Source: Trichomonas tenax (lineage: Eukaryota; Parabasalia; Trichomonadida; Trichomonadidae). From it: a DNA stretch of 41,011 nt. The DNA is taken from positions 1 to 41,011 of the forward strand of contig JALKBU010000423.1 of NCBI GenBank assembly GCA_023091735.1, given 5' to 3'. Shown here piece by piece: positions 1 to 10,350 of the stretch. Positions within the stretch are counted from its first letter, which is position 1. The number at the start of each line of letters is the position of its first letter. The notes under the pieces are model-generated. The model was not told where the DNA came from, did not search any database, and saw nothing but the letters and a program-made list of their open reading frames with translations. The position numbers and the translations under genes were made by a program.

Positions 1-60
1 ATTCTTTTGGCTGATGCAATCATGAAAAATGAAGAGATAGAAAATGATCGGGAAAACTGA
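1..60 (+). CDS. 3' end of a gene cut by the window edge
   Basis: Frame 1 is open from the first base to a TGA at 58-60 and encodes a short acidic tail (ILLADAIMKNEEIENDREN). It may be the last 19 codons of a plus-strand gene that starts outside the window. The only support is the open frame and the charged composition, so function cannot be given. A chance open frame of this length is quite possible. Confidence 0.35.
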   Translation: MLLADAIMKNEEIENDREN

Positions 61-393
61 CAAAATGTTGAATTAGACAAAAATTTTACGTGACAAAATT
101 TTATTTTATGCGTCAGATATGAGTTTACGTATTTGCTTCATTTTATTCTATGAGCCCAGTTAATTGGATAATCCTCTATTATTTTAAGATAAATTTTTTT
201 TCTTTCGAAAAATGCAAAGCCTTTCAACCATCTCGATTTGATGATACATACACCATTAATACACCATCTATATATTCATTATCCACCTAAAAACTATACT
301 GATGTTGCTAAAAATATGGAATGAGGTAAATTTGAAATGACCTTTTTCAATTCTATAAAAGAAGATCAAATAACTAATCGAATATAAGAACGT
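61..393. promoter_or_regulatory. Intergenic spacer with one orphan promoter-like motif
   Basis: No gene is seen. TTTACGTGACA at 85-95 matches the recurrent 11-bp start-proximal motif of this window, in its reverse-complement orientation. An ATG at about 119 follows 24 bp later but opens only 14 codons before TAA. The flanking genes (the 1-60 tail on plus, the VPS13-like gene on minus) both end here, so neither needs a promoter at this place. It may be the leftover promoter of a lost gene. Confidence 0.4.
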
Positions 394-3300
394 TTAAACA
401 ATAAAATAGTTAGATTCGTATTCAATCGCAATAGAACGAAGAATATTAAATGGAACTTCAACTTCTTCAACACTTCCAAACTCAACAGTAAAAAGTGGTT
501 TTGTACCTTCAACTCTGAGTGTTGATCCTTCTCTGAACACCTTCTTGATGGAATTAAGAGGATATTCAGTTTCTTTTTCATCTATTCTTGTGACAATGCA
601 TTTATTGAAAACTGCGAGAACACCACTCCTGAAGTTGAAAGCGGCTTTCAAGGAGCTTCTCTTCTTCGTCTGTCCATCAGTTCTATGCATGAGTCGTTCT
701 TCAGGAGCCATCAGTTTGATTGTTCCCATTGGGAAGACTAATTTCTTCGATAGTGTTGGATGTTCATTGAGAGTCTCCGGAAAGCTTTGCAATGATCCAT
801 CAATTTCACGTCCGACTTTAACATGAGAGAATGTTTGGATCTTTTCGACAACCATCTCTCTTATCTGTGCGAATTCTGTAAAACCGAGATAAATGCCAAC
901 AAGAGGATCAAATGGATCTTCGCTATGAACTTGGACTTCCTCGAATCCTGTTGTATCAGCATAAGGTATTCTGAGCTCAATTGACTGTTGCTGCATTGAA
1001 CTGATTGAACGATTAACATTGTCATAAAGATTGATCAAAGTATTCTTGAATATAGTCATGAAAGTTTCAAAGGGGCCGCAAAATGATCGAACTCTGATAC
1101 CAGGAATTGTTCCGCGAATACTTACTGGAAGATTATCATGATAAAATGTCTGGCGAGTGGATTCTTCAGGTGCACGATCGATTCGACCTTCAAACTCAAT
1201 TGGAGAGATTGCGCTCTTCATTACATAGAATCTGTAGCGTTTAGGAATATGCGGAAGAATGTCTTTGAGCACATTATAGAATTCTAATGCCGAGTAGATA
1301 TATTTTTCATCCAAGCCAAAGAATATCTTAGAAACAGAAACAGAAAATTCAGTCATGTTTTCAAGTGTCGGTGGATATATTGCAAACTGACACGCAAAGT
1401 TGATGAAATTCGAACCAGAAGTGAACAAGACAACTTTGTCATTAATGTGATCATCAACTTGGAGCTTGGCAACAGATATTGTCGATAAAAGAGCCAAATG
1501 AGATCTCGCAAGGCTGCATTTGATATCTGATAAAGTAATACCAAGAAAAGATATTAAATCCTCATTAACCAAATTTAATGAGATCGATGGGATATTAACT
1601 CTCATTGCAATATCAGTTTGAGGATCTGAATAAGGAGGACCAACATACATTACTCTAACTCCGCAATCATTGGTATATACAGAAACATGGATAGTTTCAC
1701 CACCAATCTTATGTGAGAAAAGTGATGAAAATTGCGTTGTTGAAAAATCTATAGTACAGGAAATGCCTTCTATCGTTAACACAACATTTGTAGATGTACT
1801 TGGACAATCGAAACCAAATATTGAAGAAGTATACGGCAAAATCATCATAGGCATCAATTCTTCAAGTTGCTGCGCAAACACCGCAAACTTTGTATCATTA
1901 ATAATAGAAAATCGTGGTGTAGAAGCCGGATTCGATAATGTTGCAATTAGTTTGTCTTCATCTTGGACAACTGTGAGATCAACAAATAGCTTCTCATCTC
2001 TATTCCTTAGTGAAAGAGTCGTTGAACATGGAGAAGACAAACAAATTACATTTGCTGTATAGAATTCTCCGATTTTAATGGAATATCCTGCGTTTTTATC
2101 TCCAAGGATTCTGAGAGGTTGAACATAATCTGCTTTCACAAGCTGCTCAGTGAGTGCAAGAATGGAGAAGCTAGTGGAAAGCTTATTTTGGATGATGAAC
2201 AAATCTGCGAATTCAACATAGTAAGTGCCATTCTTTGTATAAGTTGTGACTTTCACGTTGTAGTTAACTTCAACAGCGAGGATTTGAGTGACTTTTATTG
2301 GTGAATCATTTAACTTGATAGGCTGCTGATTATAAGGAGAGACATAGTCATCTTTGGGAATCATGAGATCTGATTCAGGTTGAATGATGAATTTGTGGAT
2401 ATTTCCTTCTATTATGATCTGAGATAATGTTTTGTTGACGATAAAAACATTGCAAAACATCGACATCGTACAGTTGTCTGGAAAAACCTGTATAAAGAAA
2501 AGATTGCTATCTATTTTCACTTGCTGTGGTGCATCAACATCCATGTAAATCTTTGTAATCTCGGACTTATGGCCATCAACAACATCTGATAAAATAAAAC
2601 TAACATAAGAAAGATTTGGTGATGCTGCCAGTGATATATCCTGCGAATCGAGTGGCTTGAGAACAGATGAAGTTTGATGCTGATCAGTGAAAAGAACGAC
2701 AAGAATTGGCTTAGGAAGATTATTGATGAAAGTAAGTCTTGATCTGACATGAATGATTGTTGCTTTAGTTAATGAATCTTGGAAAGTCTTAATGATGCAA
2801 GGAACTTCTCCATTCTTCACTGGAAGCGCGTATTGAATCTCCTGACGTTCTGTTATGCTAAATGAATGCGCTTTGCCTGCGAGATTTTCAGCACCTGTGA
2901 AATAGAAGCTGTTTGTTTTATCAAGTGTTGGAATGGGGACTCTTGTACCGGGATCAATGAATGTGATAAGTTGCTTGTTAAGGTAGACTTTAGTGAACAA
3001 ATAAATTCTTGTACATAATCGATTCTCGAAAATGTAAAGCGAAACAAAATGAATAACTTTCACGCAATTATCTGAACTAACAGACATTATGCAATTTGGC
3101 CAAACGAACATTGGGAAGGAAATTTCTGAAAGGGTGTATGTTAATTCTTTGTCTTCATGGTATATCGTGAGTTTTGGAGAATTAAATTGAACTCTCTTTT
3201 GTGAATCAATCGTAATTTTTTGATCATCAATTCCGGAAACTACAATTTGATCATTAGTGTCATTTACAATAAGACAAGATGGATTCTGATGAAGCATTGG

Positions 3301-4932
3301 CTGTGTGATACATTTATGAAGCTGTTTAAGGCCAGACAAACTAAGATAGAAGTTCAGTTTGCCCAAATAAATCATAAAATCTTTAAATTTTTTGTCCAAA
3401 GAAATTGAAGTCTCAATTCTTGTTGGTGCAATGAGAATGTTTTCTTTAGAAGTCGCTATGTTGTAAAATGCAGATTGAAATTCAAAAACCAAACTCAACT
3501 TTAAGTATTTCTCCATTAAGAATTCGATTTTGTAGAACTTCAGCGTAAAGTTAATTGCTGGCTTTCTTTCATTTTTAATGATTTCGAAACACAAATATAC
3601 ATAAAGATTGTTGAATATAATTTTCGGTCTTGTATTGAGATCTGAGAAGTTTATCAGTTGCTTCACTCCATTTATTATTCTAATGAATGGTTCGACTTCT
3701 GGATAAATGAGAAATACCTCTGTTTTAGGAATTGTTATTTTCAATGCTTGATTTTCTTTTTTATCGATATGGAAATAGATATTTGAAATGATTGGATATC
3801 CATCATTACGGTGGACAACAAAATTCTCGATATTTATAAGGAAAATGCTCGATGCATAATCCATGAAATAATTTGAAAAAATGTGAAACTCATCATCTCC
3901 ATCAAGCAAAACGAGTTCAATATTTACCTTGTTTACAATGAAATGGAACTGATCTGCGAGTGAAATTAGTGTGTTATTGCTAATAATATTTTTGAAATCA
4001 ATGATGTGATTGATTTTTGTTGTTATTGCGAAAGAACTGAATGTAGTTAACAACATATTTTCAAATAAAACTTCAACGAATGGTTTGCTTGATTGCTTTT
4101 CTAATGAAAATTGCGGTGATTTTGAAATGATATTTTCGATAGTGAGTTTATTGTTTTCAAAGCGTGCGCTATACAATATAAACTTATATGAAGACATGTT
4201 GAGTTCAATATCTGAAGATTCAAATTCAATATATCCTTTATATGTATAATCGAAATCATGAAGTAAGAAATGTGTCGAAGAATCAACTATGACCAACAAA
4301 TTTTCCGTACTGAAGTGAATAGGAAGATTTTCGAAAAATTGTTTGAATGTTGAATGTAAAATGAATGTTTGGGCTTGCTTAAATGATAATGTAACTGTTT
4401 CTAAAGCGAAATTAATAGAATAATCACTTCCAATATTCATTTTGACTGATTGAAGAATTATTAATTCTTTGTTATCTTTTACAAGTTGGAGTGTTCCAAA
4501 TGTAACTGTGCTTTGACCTTCAGGGCGGTAGTAATATTCGACATTTGTTGCATTAAAATCGACAATATTTCCTTCAATTGCTTTTATAACTGATATACGG
4601 AAGTTTTCAACATAAATATCGATGTCAGAAAACTTTTTCTCGTTATCAATGTGTGTAGTTTGTTGTTCATCTGGAAAAATAGAAATTGAAAAATTATTAA
4701 TAACGAATTTCGGTATTTCATCACTGGCGTCCTCATTTTGAATAAAATTTATCTCCGATATTTCGCTATTTCGGATCTTGAAAGGAATCCCAAACTTATT
4801 CAGGAAATCTTCATCACAAAAGAATGCGTTCAGAAGCTTCCCTTTTATTGAATCACTGAATTTGGATGATATCGAAGACATCTTGAGTGCTTTTTTGGAT
4901 AAAAACTCTAAGAAATCTTCAAATACACCCAT
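394..4932 (-). CDS. VPS13-like (chorein family) bridge lipid-transfer protein
   Basis: Encodes about 1512 residues. VPS13-family proteins form long hydrophobic grooves that move lipids between membranes at organelle contact sites. Seen here: a chorein-like N-terminus in which FGIPFKIRNSEISEINFI (about residues 46-63) fits the family pattern of a short strand, a (L/I)P(F/V)KV segment and a repeat beta unit; a long beta-rich middle; a region near residues 740-960 (IIIEGNIHKFIIQPESDL and similar) resembling the VPS13 adaptor-binding repeats; and a C-terminal region with ISLNLVNEDLISFLGITLSD and KLQVDDHINDKVV, matching the family pattern SL(I/V)N..P.E...L..I and IQ.DNQ. It is about half the length of animal or yeast VPS13. 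The start is placed at ATG 4932 (MGVFEDFLEFL) because this aligns with chorein starts; in-frame ATGs lie further upstream, up to 5001. The stop TAA runs into TAAA. No copy of the recurrent promoter motif is seen upstream. The exact paralogue is unknown. Confidence 0.72.
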   Translation of the reverse strand: MGVFEDFLEFLSKKALKMSSISSKFSDSIKGKLLNAFFCDEDFLNKFGIPFKIRNSEISEINFIQNEDASDEIPKFVINNFSISIFPDEQQTTHIDNEKKFSDIDIYVENFRISVIKAIEGNIVDFNATNVEYYYRPEGQSTVTFGTLQLVKDNKELIILQSVKMNIGSDYSINFALETVTLSFKQAQTFILHSTFKQFFENLPIHFSTENLLVIVDSSTHFLLHDFDYTYKGYIEFESSDIELNMSSYKFILYSARFENNKLTIENIISKSPQFSLEKQSSKPFVEVLFENMLLTTFSSFAITTKINHIIDFKNIISNNTLISLADQFHFIVNKVNIELVLLDGDDEFHIFSNYFMDYASSIFLINIENFVVHRNDGYPIISNIYFHIDKKENQALKITIPKTEVFLIYPEVEPFIRIINGVKQLINFSDLNTRPKIIFNNLYVYLCFEIIKNERKPAINFTLKFYKIEFLMEKYLKLSLVFEFQSAFYNIATSKENILIAPTRIETSISLDKKFKDFMIYLGKLNFYLSLSGLKQLHKCITQPMLHQNPSCLIVNDTNDQIVVSGIDDQKITIDSQKRVQFNSPKLTIYHEDKELTYTLSEISFPMFVWPNCIMSVSSDNCVKVIHFVSLYIFENRLCTRIYLFTKVYLNKQLITFIDPGTRVPIPTLDKTNSFYFTGAENLAGKAHSFSITERQEIQYALPVKNGEVPCIIKTFQDSLTKATIIHVRSRLTFINNLPKPILVVLFTDQHQTSSVLKPLDSQDISLAASPNLSYVSFILSDVVDGHKSEITKIYMDVDAPQQVKIDSNLFFIQVFPDNCTMSMFCNVFIVNKTLSQIIIEGNIHKFIIQPESDLMIPKDDYVSPYNQQPIKLNDSPIKVTQILAVEVNYNVKVTTYTKNGTYYVEFADLFIIQNKLSTSFSILALTEQLVKADYVQPLRILGDKNAGYSIKIGEFYTANVICLSSPCSTTLSLRNRDEKLFVDLTVVQDEDKLIATLSNPASTPRFSIINDTKFAVFAQQLEELMPMMILPYTSSIFGFDCPSTSTNVVLTIEGISCTIDFSTTQFSSLFSHKIGGETIHVSVYTNDCGVRVMYVGPPYSDPQTDIAMRVNIPSISLNLVNEDLISFLGITLSDIKCSLARSHLALLSTISVAKLQVDDHINDKVVLFTSGSNFINFACQFAIYPPTLENMTEFSVSVSKIFFGLDEKYIYSALEFYNVLKDILPHIPKRYRFYVMKSAISPIEFEGRIDRAPEESTRQTFYHDNLPVSIRGTIPGIRVRSFCGPFETFMTIFKNTLINLYDNVNRSISSMQQQSIELRIPYADTTGFEEVQVHSEDPFDPLVGIYLGFTEFAQIREMVVEKIQTFSHVKVGREIDGSLQSFPETLNEHPTLSKKLVFPMGTIKLMAPEERLMHRTDGQTKKRSSLKAAFNFRSGVLAVFNKCIVTRIDEKETEYPLNSIKKVFREGSTLRVEGTKPLFTVEFGSVEEVEVPFNILRSIAIEYESNYFIV

Positions 4933-5099
4933 TTTAATATTTTTGCAGAAGTGACATCCCCTGCATTTTTTTAAGATTTCCATTTCCAAATTCGTCATCA
5001 TAGATATAATCAATACTCGAACATCTGGTTCTGAGTTTTAAAACATTTTATTGATGGGATTTTTAAAAACAGACATAACTATCAAATCACTTTCATGAT

Positions 5100-5384
5100 T
5101 TGTCTAATAATCTCAGTGAAATGAACTTCGGCATCCCCGACGAAAACACCAAACAAGAACTGCTTCCTTCATTGATTATGCTTAATACAAATGATGTTAA
5201 GCTTCACAAACTCAAAGGTACTGTAGAAAAAAATTTCAATAGAAGATCTGACTGTAATTTTAATATGGTAAGATACCTATGGCTGTGCAAATATAATTTT
5301 CAAGTCTCTATGGAATCTATCTCAAATTTCGCGAGAAATCAAACACCACAATTTACAAAAACTAAGCTCAGTTGGAAATTTTAA
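5100..5384 (+). pseudogene. Possible short gene or gene fragment
   Basis: An open frame with its first ATG at 5121 (MNFGIPDENTKQELLPSLIM) is more GC-rich and protein-like over its first 30-40 codons than its surroundings. Further on, another frame (IIFKSLWNLSQISREIKHHN, about 5297-5360) looks more natural, as if the frame had slipped. It could be the truncated 5' end of a helical-repeat gene that has lost its body. A TCATGA sequence (Inr-like) is about 25-30 bp upstream. No family is recognised, and the whole may be chance. Confidence 0.25.
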
Positions 5385-5402
5385 ACAACTCCCTTGTTGG
5401 AC

Positions 5403-6148
5403 TTATTGATTGATCCTCATAGACACTTCTTAATGCATGATTAGTGATAGCTTTGATGTATTTAACTACTAAGTCTGAACTCTATTCCTTTTGACACTTG
5501 CCCTTATTTTGGAGGTGACACTTTTACAATTTAATCATGATTCAATTTTGAATGGTTTACATTATACTTGTCGGATTCCATGAAAATCGCAAGCCTGTAA
5601 CCACCTAGTAGTTTCCACCAATATTTTGACTTTTGACAATTTACAAACAATTTATGTCATTTTTAAAATGGTCTGGGCATTGTTACTTCACTTCTTATCA
5701 GTAATATTAATATTAAAGCTACTGCTATTTACTCTGAATAATTTAATTTTTTTTTTTGAGATCCTAAGAATAAAAATGCGGTTTTGTCATTATTTTTCAT
5801 GATTTCGAGGTCTCACGACCTCTGATAGCATGGCTGGGTCAGCGCTCACACATTGCCGTCCTTTTGGAAGTCGCGAGTTAAAGTCAGACAAATCAATTTA
5901 CACATTTAACTCAAAACCATTCACATCCCATGATGGAAACGTTGGCCTGGCCAGCCATTGCTAAAGTCATGATGAAACTTACTCTTTTTGGCCAGATATC
6001 TGAATATAACATTTAATCTTCAGAAACTGGCTTTAAAAGTCAATCAGGAGTCATAGATCCTGGCCAGACCTATGACTCCTGAACATAAACGTTCATATTA
6101 TTATAAAAGAAATTACTCAAATATTACAAAAAAAAACATTATAAAATA
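5403..6148. other. Gene-free spacer with a strong hairpin
   Basis: No convincing open frame. The segment 5815-6000 is more GC-rich than its surroundings and repeats the short palindrome CTGGCCAG or its core TGGCCAG three times (about 5948, 5990 and 6060). A perfect hairpin follows at 6045-6081 (listed separately). The proximity to a hAT transposase remnant on the minus strand suggests this is transposon-derived sequence, but no terminal repeats could be assigned. Confidence 0.4.
6045..6081. repeat. Perfect 12-bp inverted repeat (hairpin)
   Basis: CAGGAGTCATAG at 6045-6056 and CTATGACTCCTG at 6070-6081 are exact reverse complements around a 13-nt loop that itself holds CTGGCCAG. It lies just downstream (in the minus sense) of the hAT transposase remnant. 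Likely part of a mobile element end or an mRNA 3' structure; function not known. Confidence 0.8.
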
Positions 6149-6481
6149 TCAATCAACTAAATGAATGGTGCCATCGTTCTCTTCTTCGCTCTTGCTAAAC
6201 TCGTGCAGATCAGGAAACAATTGCAAAATGATTTCATCTGACATAAACAACTTTAGGATTATTCTGGCTTTTATAAGTTCTTCAGCTGTGTTCTGGTTGA
6301 ACTTGCTGCGCACATGCCTTATTACGCTTATGATGCGTTCGATATCAGCTTCTGAGGATGCAATTGCATGCATCTTTAATGCAATTTCTCCGATTGGCTC
6401 TAAGAAATCGATTTTATGTTGTCAGAATCTATCGTCTGCAAATGTTAAATCCTTTAAATGTGGAATTTTCTTTTCACCCAT
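6149..6481 (-). pseudogene. hAT transposase C-terminal remnant
   Basis: Reading on the minus strand from an ATG at 6481, the frame gives a helix, then HKIDFLEPIGEIALKMHAIA and SSEADIERIISVIRHVRSKF, ending at 6149. This fits the C-terminal dimerisation region of hAT transposases, where a Trp-containing helix is followed by P-(helix)-A..(aSs/a.vER.FS)-(basic). Here ER.FS reads ERIIS. An in-frame TGA at about 6424-6426 falls where hAT proteins usually have the conserved Trp (RF-stop-QHKIDF), so the copy is dead. The catalytic N-terminal part is absent. Confidence in the family is moderate because only about 100 codons remain. Confidence 0.5.
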
Positions 6482-7592
6482 ATGATAAATTTATCAAGTT
6501 TTTAGAGTAAAATTAAATGTGTAAAATAAATTTATCTGAATTCGTGAAAATACTATTTCTATCAAAATAATGATTATATCGTATATTAGAACAGAATATT
6601 TTTAGAGTTATGAAAAACTTGATAAATTTAATTTTACTTGATTATTATACTAGTACAATAATATGAGTAATTTTGATAAAAATTATTATCCATGTGATAA
6701 TGAATATTTTATTACATATAGGATATGAGGGGCTTACACCAATTTTCCCCTTTAAAGGGGAAAATTGAATGGTGGAGTGCTATCGTTAATTTTCTTAGAT
6801 GGCTGGAAGCGGTTTTTCCACCTTCATAATTTGAATGGTTAAACCGTTTCACACCACCTTCAAAATTTGTGAGATCCAATACTATGCTGTATATAGCACC
6901 ATGATATATAATAAAGCATATTTGCCGAATTAAAACATTCAAAATCAAATTATTTTATCTCGAAAAGCATAAAAATATACAAAAAAATGAAATTTCATTA
7001 AGATATCCACCATCCACCACCGCTATATTTCTCGATAAGCATGTCGTTTTCCATGAAAATAGAACCCTCGGTAACAATGGTGTCTAGACACCCTTTAGTT
7101 GGGGGGAGGGCAAACCCCTTGTAACAGAAAGTGTCATTTTACATGAAAGCATGATCCTTCAATTGTAATGCTTCATACAGCGACCTTCTCACTCGGAAGT
7201 GAATGCTACCCCCTTTTAGCATCTTGAAGCGCTTAAATGATGCCGATTTATAATATTAAAACGTTTTCTGAGCCAATTGGCTTTATTACTTACAGCCAGT
7301 CATCTGAGACGAATAGCTGTCGCATTTCTGCATTCAGAATACAATCCGAAGCCATTTTTATCTTCGATCGAACTCATTTCAATATGAACTGGTTTTTTAT
7401 CCTTCTTACTCGCAGGCAGTCAGCTGCTATGGCCAGCCGTAATGTTTCTACCTTTATTTTACGAATAAACATATTAAAATTTTTATATTATTAAATACTT
7501 CCAGAATAACTCAATTTCTGGTTGATTTTCTCCAGAGCATCGCTTGTATTGAGGAAATCAACCAGAAATCGAGCATTCTTGGAAATAAATAA
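6482..7592. repeat. Repeat- and palindrome-rich spacer
   Basis: No gene is supported. Visible structures: inverted arms of 17 bp (AAATTTATCAAGTTTTT, 6487-6503, and its complement at 6613-6629); a perfect 28-bp palindrome at 6740-6767 centred on CCCCTTTAAAGGGG; a perfect 14-bp palindrome GGTGTCTAGACACC at 7079-7092; and a 15-bp stem (ATTTCTGGTTGATTT at 7514-7528 with its complement at 7555-7569). Short variants of TCAAAATTGAATGGTG recur at 6761-6773, about 6822-6837 and again at 9887-9902, so this looks like remnants of one dispersed repeat family. Confidence 0.6.
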
Positions 7593-9100
7593 TACCCAGA
7601 TTTGCCATACTTTTATCAACAATAGGAAAGAAGGGGGAGTCACGACAATAGACGTTACTTTTCTGCGAACAATTATTTGCTTGCGGCTAAATCACCACTG
7701 CCGTCTCCAGAACTTGAATTTTTGAAGCAGGATTTTAGACCATAATACACCCTTGACCTTGTGTCACCCTTAAACTCGCTCCTTTTTCCCAAATTCCAAA
7801 GTTTGGGATATTTGTCAACAATTATGCGCCTTTTTACCAGGTATGAAGCATCAATTCGTGCTTCAGATTGACAAATACCTTCCTTGGGGCATTTTCAGGT
7901 GCCAAATCATCTCCACTCCAAGTTTTGCCCTTTTTGAGCATTTTTTTTGGTTTTTTTATATCCTCTATGCTGTTTTTTTGCTTAATTTGTCATGCATCTT
8001 AGTTTTATATTGCGAGAGTTATTTGATTTTTCACCATTTTGCTTTCATTCATGATGTTTAAGCCGGAGATGGCACTCTTCTTTGATCTTTCAGAAAAATA
8101 AAAACTTTCTTTAAGCAATTTTCGTTTTGAAATTTTTTTATCTGTTAAAATATGTGAATTTGTATAGAAAAACCGTAGCATTATAATTACATATACACGT
8201 ACTGCTATATACTCCAAGCTTTCCCCTCAAAATTAAATTTTTATTTCAATCACAATATTTAGCGCGAAAAATTGCTTCAATTTCGTTTAAATGTACAGTA
8301 AATTATTTGCATGGAACTTTTGAGATAATTGGCAAAAAAATGAGCCTAATTAGTTAAATCGAACAAAAAAATAATATTTTTAGTAAAAGTATGTTTTATA
8401 GCAATTAAACAGATAAACAATGAAGTATGCATCATAAAAGAAGGTTTTCAAATGTTTATTGAGAAAAATATGTAGAAATGAAAAAAATATCGAGATATTT
8501 TCTTGAAAAAAAAACGGATTTTTTTTGAATCTTTCATGGTTGAAACCCTTAGGTATACCATGAACATCAGCAGTAGAAAAGGTCCGAAAGATTAAAAATT
8601 GAAAAAGATAATCGAGATTTAATGAGTTAGTTTTTGGCGTTTTGACGGAATTGAGCGAAGATTTAAGGCTAGTTAGTGTTTGTATGGGTTAAGCCCTATG
8701 ACTATGATCGAATTTCGGCACAAATGCGCGATGTTGTCGAGATCTGAGATGCAATTATTGAGAAGTTTACTAAAAAAACGAACTTTTTTTGACAACATAG
8801 GCTCAGATGAATCCTTACCCCTACATGTGTAGGTTCTTAACGGCAAGATTTTGCATTGTCGTATGAGTTCACCAAATTATCGAAAAAATCTATCTTCGAA
8901 GTTGAGTTTAGAGGCACGGTTTTAGGATAGAATGGAAGTATATGTGGTGTAGTTGAAGTCCTTAAAGGCTCAAAAAGCAATAGGAGGTGGTTTTTCCGTG
9001 GCACCTCACGCAAGCTTACATCAAAAAATTTTTTGATGCAAACTTATCAAATTACGCAGGGGGAAACAATAAATTGGTAAAAGTATGGCAAATCTGGGTA
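7593..9100. mobile_element. Non-autonomous DNA transposon-like element with 23-bp terminal inverted repeats
   Basis: The 23 bp at 7593-7615 (beginning TACCCAGATTTGCCATAC) occur as an exact reverse complement at 9078-9100 (ending GGCAAATCTGGGTA). The outermost bases on both sides are TA, as expected of a Tc1/mariner/IS630-type insertion that duplicates TA, with inverted repeats starting CCCAGATT. The 1.46 kb interior has no long open frame and no DDE/D transposase motif that I can see, so the element would have to be mobilised in trans. Internal sequence differs in texture from its surroundings (for example the palindrome CCTACATGTGTAGG near 8820). The superfamily is an inference from the TA ends only. 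Confidence 0.6.
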
Positions 9101-10254
9101 ATATCAAATTATATTTATCGAATTTTGTAGGATAAATAAGAGTGTAATATGCTGGCATCTACTAGATATCATTATGTTGTGTTCTAAGTAAAGAGTCAAA
9201 ATCACTTGAAATGTGATATGAAGCATTAGGTTTATGGCTCACAATATGTTATAGTCATATAGCAGGATATAGTGAACCAGAAATCAGGTGTTTCCTATCA
9301 CATTTGTCGAAATAATGCGTTTTGAAATAAATTTCGACCTGCAGGAGCCACAAATCTTCCTGCTTGGCACATGCACTTGCAATGTGCTAGTTTAGTAAAA
9401 CAATCAACGGCTTTTGTATGTCGCAATTTATTTCATACGATTTTGTTAGGCTAAAGTGACTGTCTTTCAAGTTGCATGCTTCCTAGCTTGCTTCTGTGCT
9501 AGGATATGTGTAGTGATAGATAACTTTTACATCTGATTTTGAAATAGCGTAAATCTGTAATCTATTTTGCTCAATCGAGCGAGAATATGATGGTGAATTG
9601 GGTCAACAATTGAAGCCATCAATAGTTGTTTCCATGATCGCAATCTTAGAATAGTTGAAGCCATATACCAGAAATGAGCGTGCAGTGTTCTGGCAAAAGA
9701 GTCTGATTTGCTCATGGGCCCTTAGCATCAAGCCAAACTAGAAATATCCATTCCAAGATTTGCAAAGAAAATGTGAAGTATGATTTTTCATTTGATATTG
9801 GCTTAAAAGTATCATAAAAGGGTAAATAATAATATGTTTTGGGAATGGGTAAAATTGAGGGTGTTTGGACAAGCAGTTATACACCCTCAAAATTGAATGG
9901 TGTCTGGAGGTTTGGCCAAACACCCACAAAAAAAGTTATGTTGCATGATATGCATGCTTATATAAAATAAAACATATTGGCTGCTTTAAAATTGCAAAAT
10001 GAAGAATTTTTTCTGAGAGATAAAAGACTTTTTCAATAAATATTTTTATTTTTCAACAGACACAACATATTAGACAATACCTTAACTTTTTTGACATAAG
10101 ATTCCCACTTCCAGAACATGCTTATTTCTCAACGCCACCACATTAAGGTTTTTCGACAAGCATAGTTTACAGCAGGGACGCCGTGAAATTTTTCAAATTA
10201 AATACATATTTCAAAGAGCTCAAGCATAATTCACAGACCCAATATTGATGTGCT
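9101..10254. other. Gene-free spacer with a 57-67 bp inverted-repeat unit
   Basis: No gene is supported; minus-strand frames at 9527-9929 are short and unlike any family I know. A compact inverted repeat has outer arms GGGTGTTTGG (9859-9868) and CCAAACACCC (9916-9925) and an inner CACCCTCAAAATTG (about 9882-9895) that partly mirrors AAAATTGAGGGTG (9851-9863). The same TCAAAATTGAATGGTG-like core is present in the 6.7-6.9 kb spacer, so both are probably copies of one repeat. Confidence 0.5.
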
Positions 10255-10350
10255 ATGCCCCTGTTCGATAATTTTTTTTACAGTTCCCCAATAACAAATA
10301 ACGATTCAACCACACAACAGAACCTTATAAAACAACAAAAAGTGACTAGA

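Noticed and set aside
7237..8061. Plus-strand frames of 60-85 codons at 7237, 7522 and 7843
   Set aside because: They cross the border of the 7593-9100 element or lie in repeats, and show no domain or codon preference.
9527..9929. Minus-strand short frames as transposase remnants
   Set aside because: No catalytic or DNA-binding motif could be aligned; composition is like the surrounding spacer.
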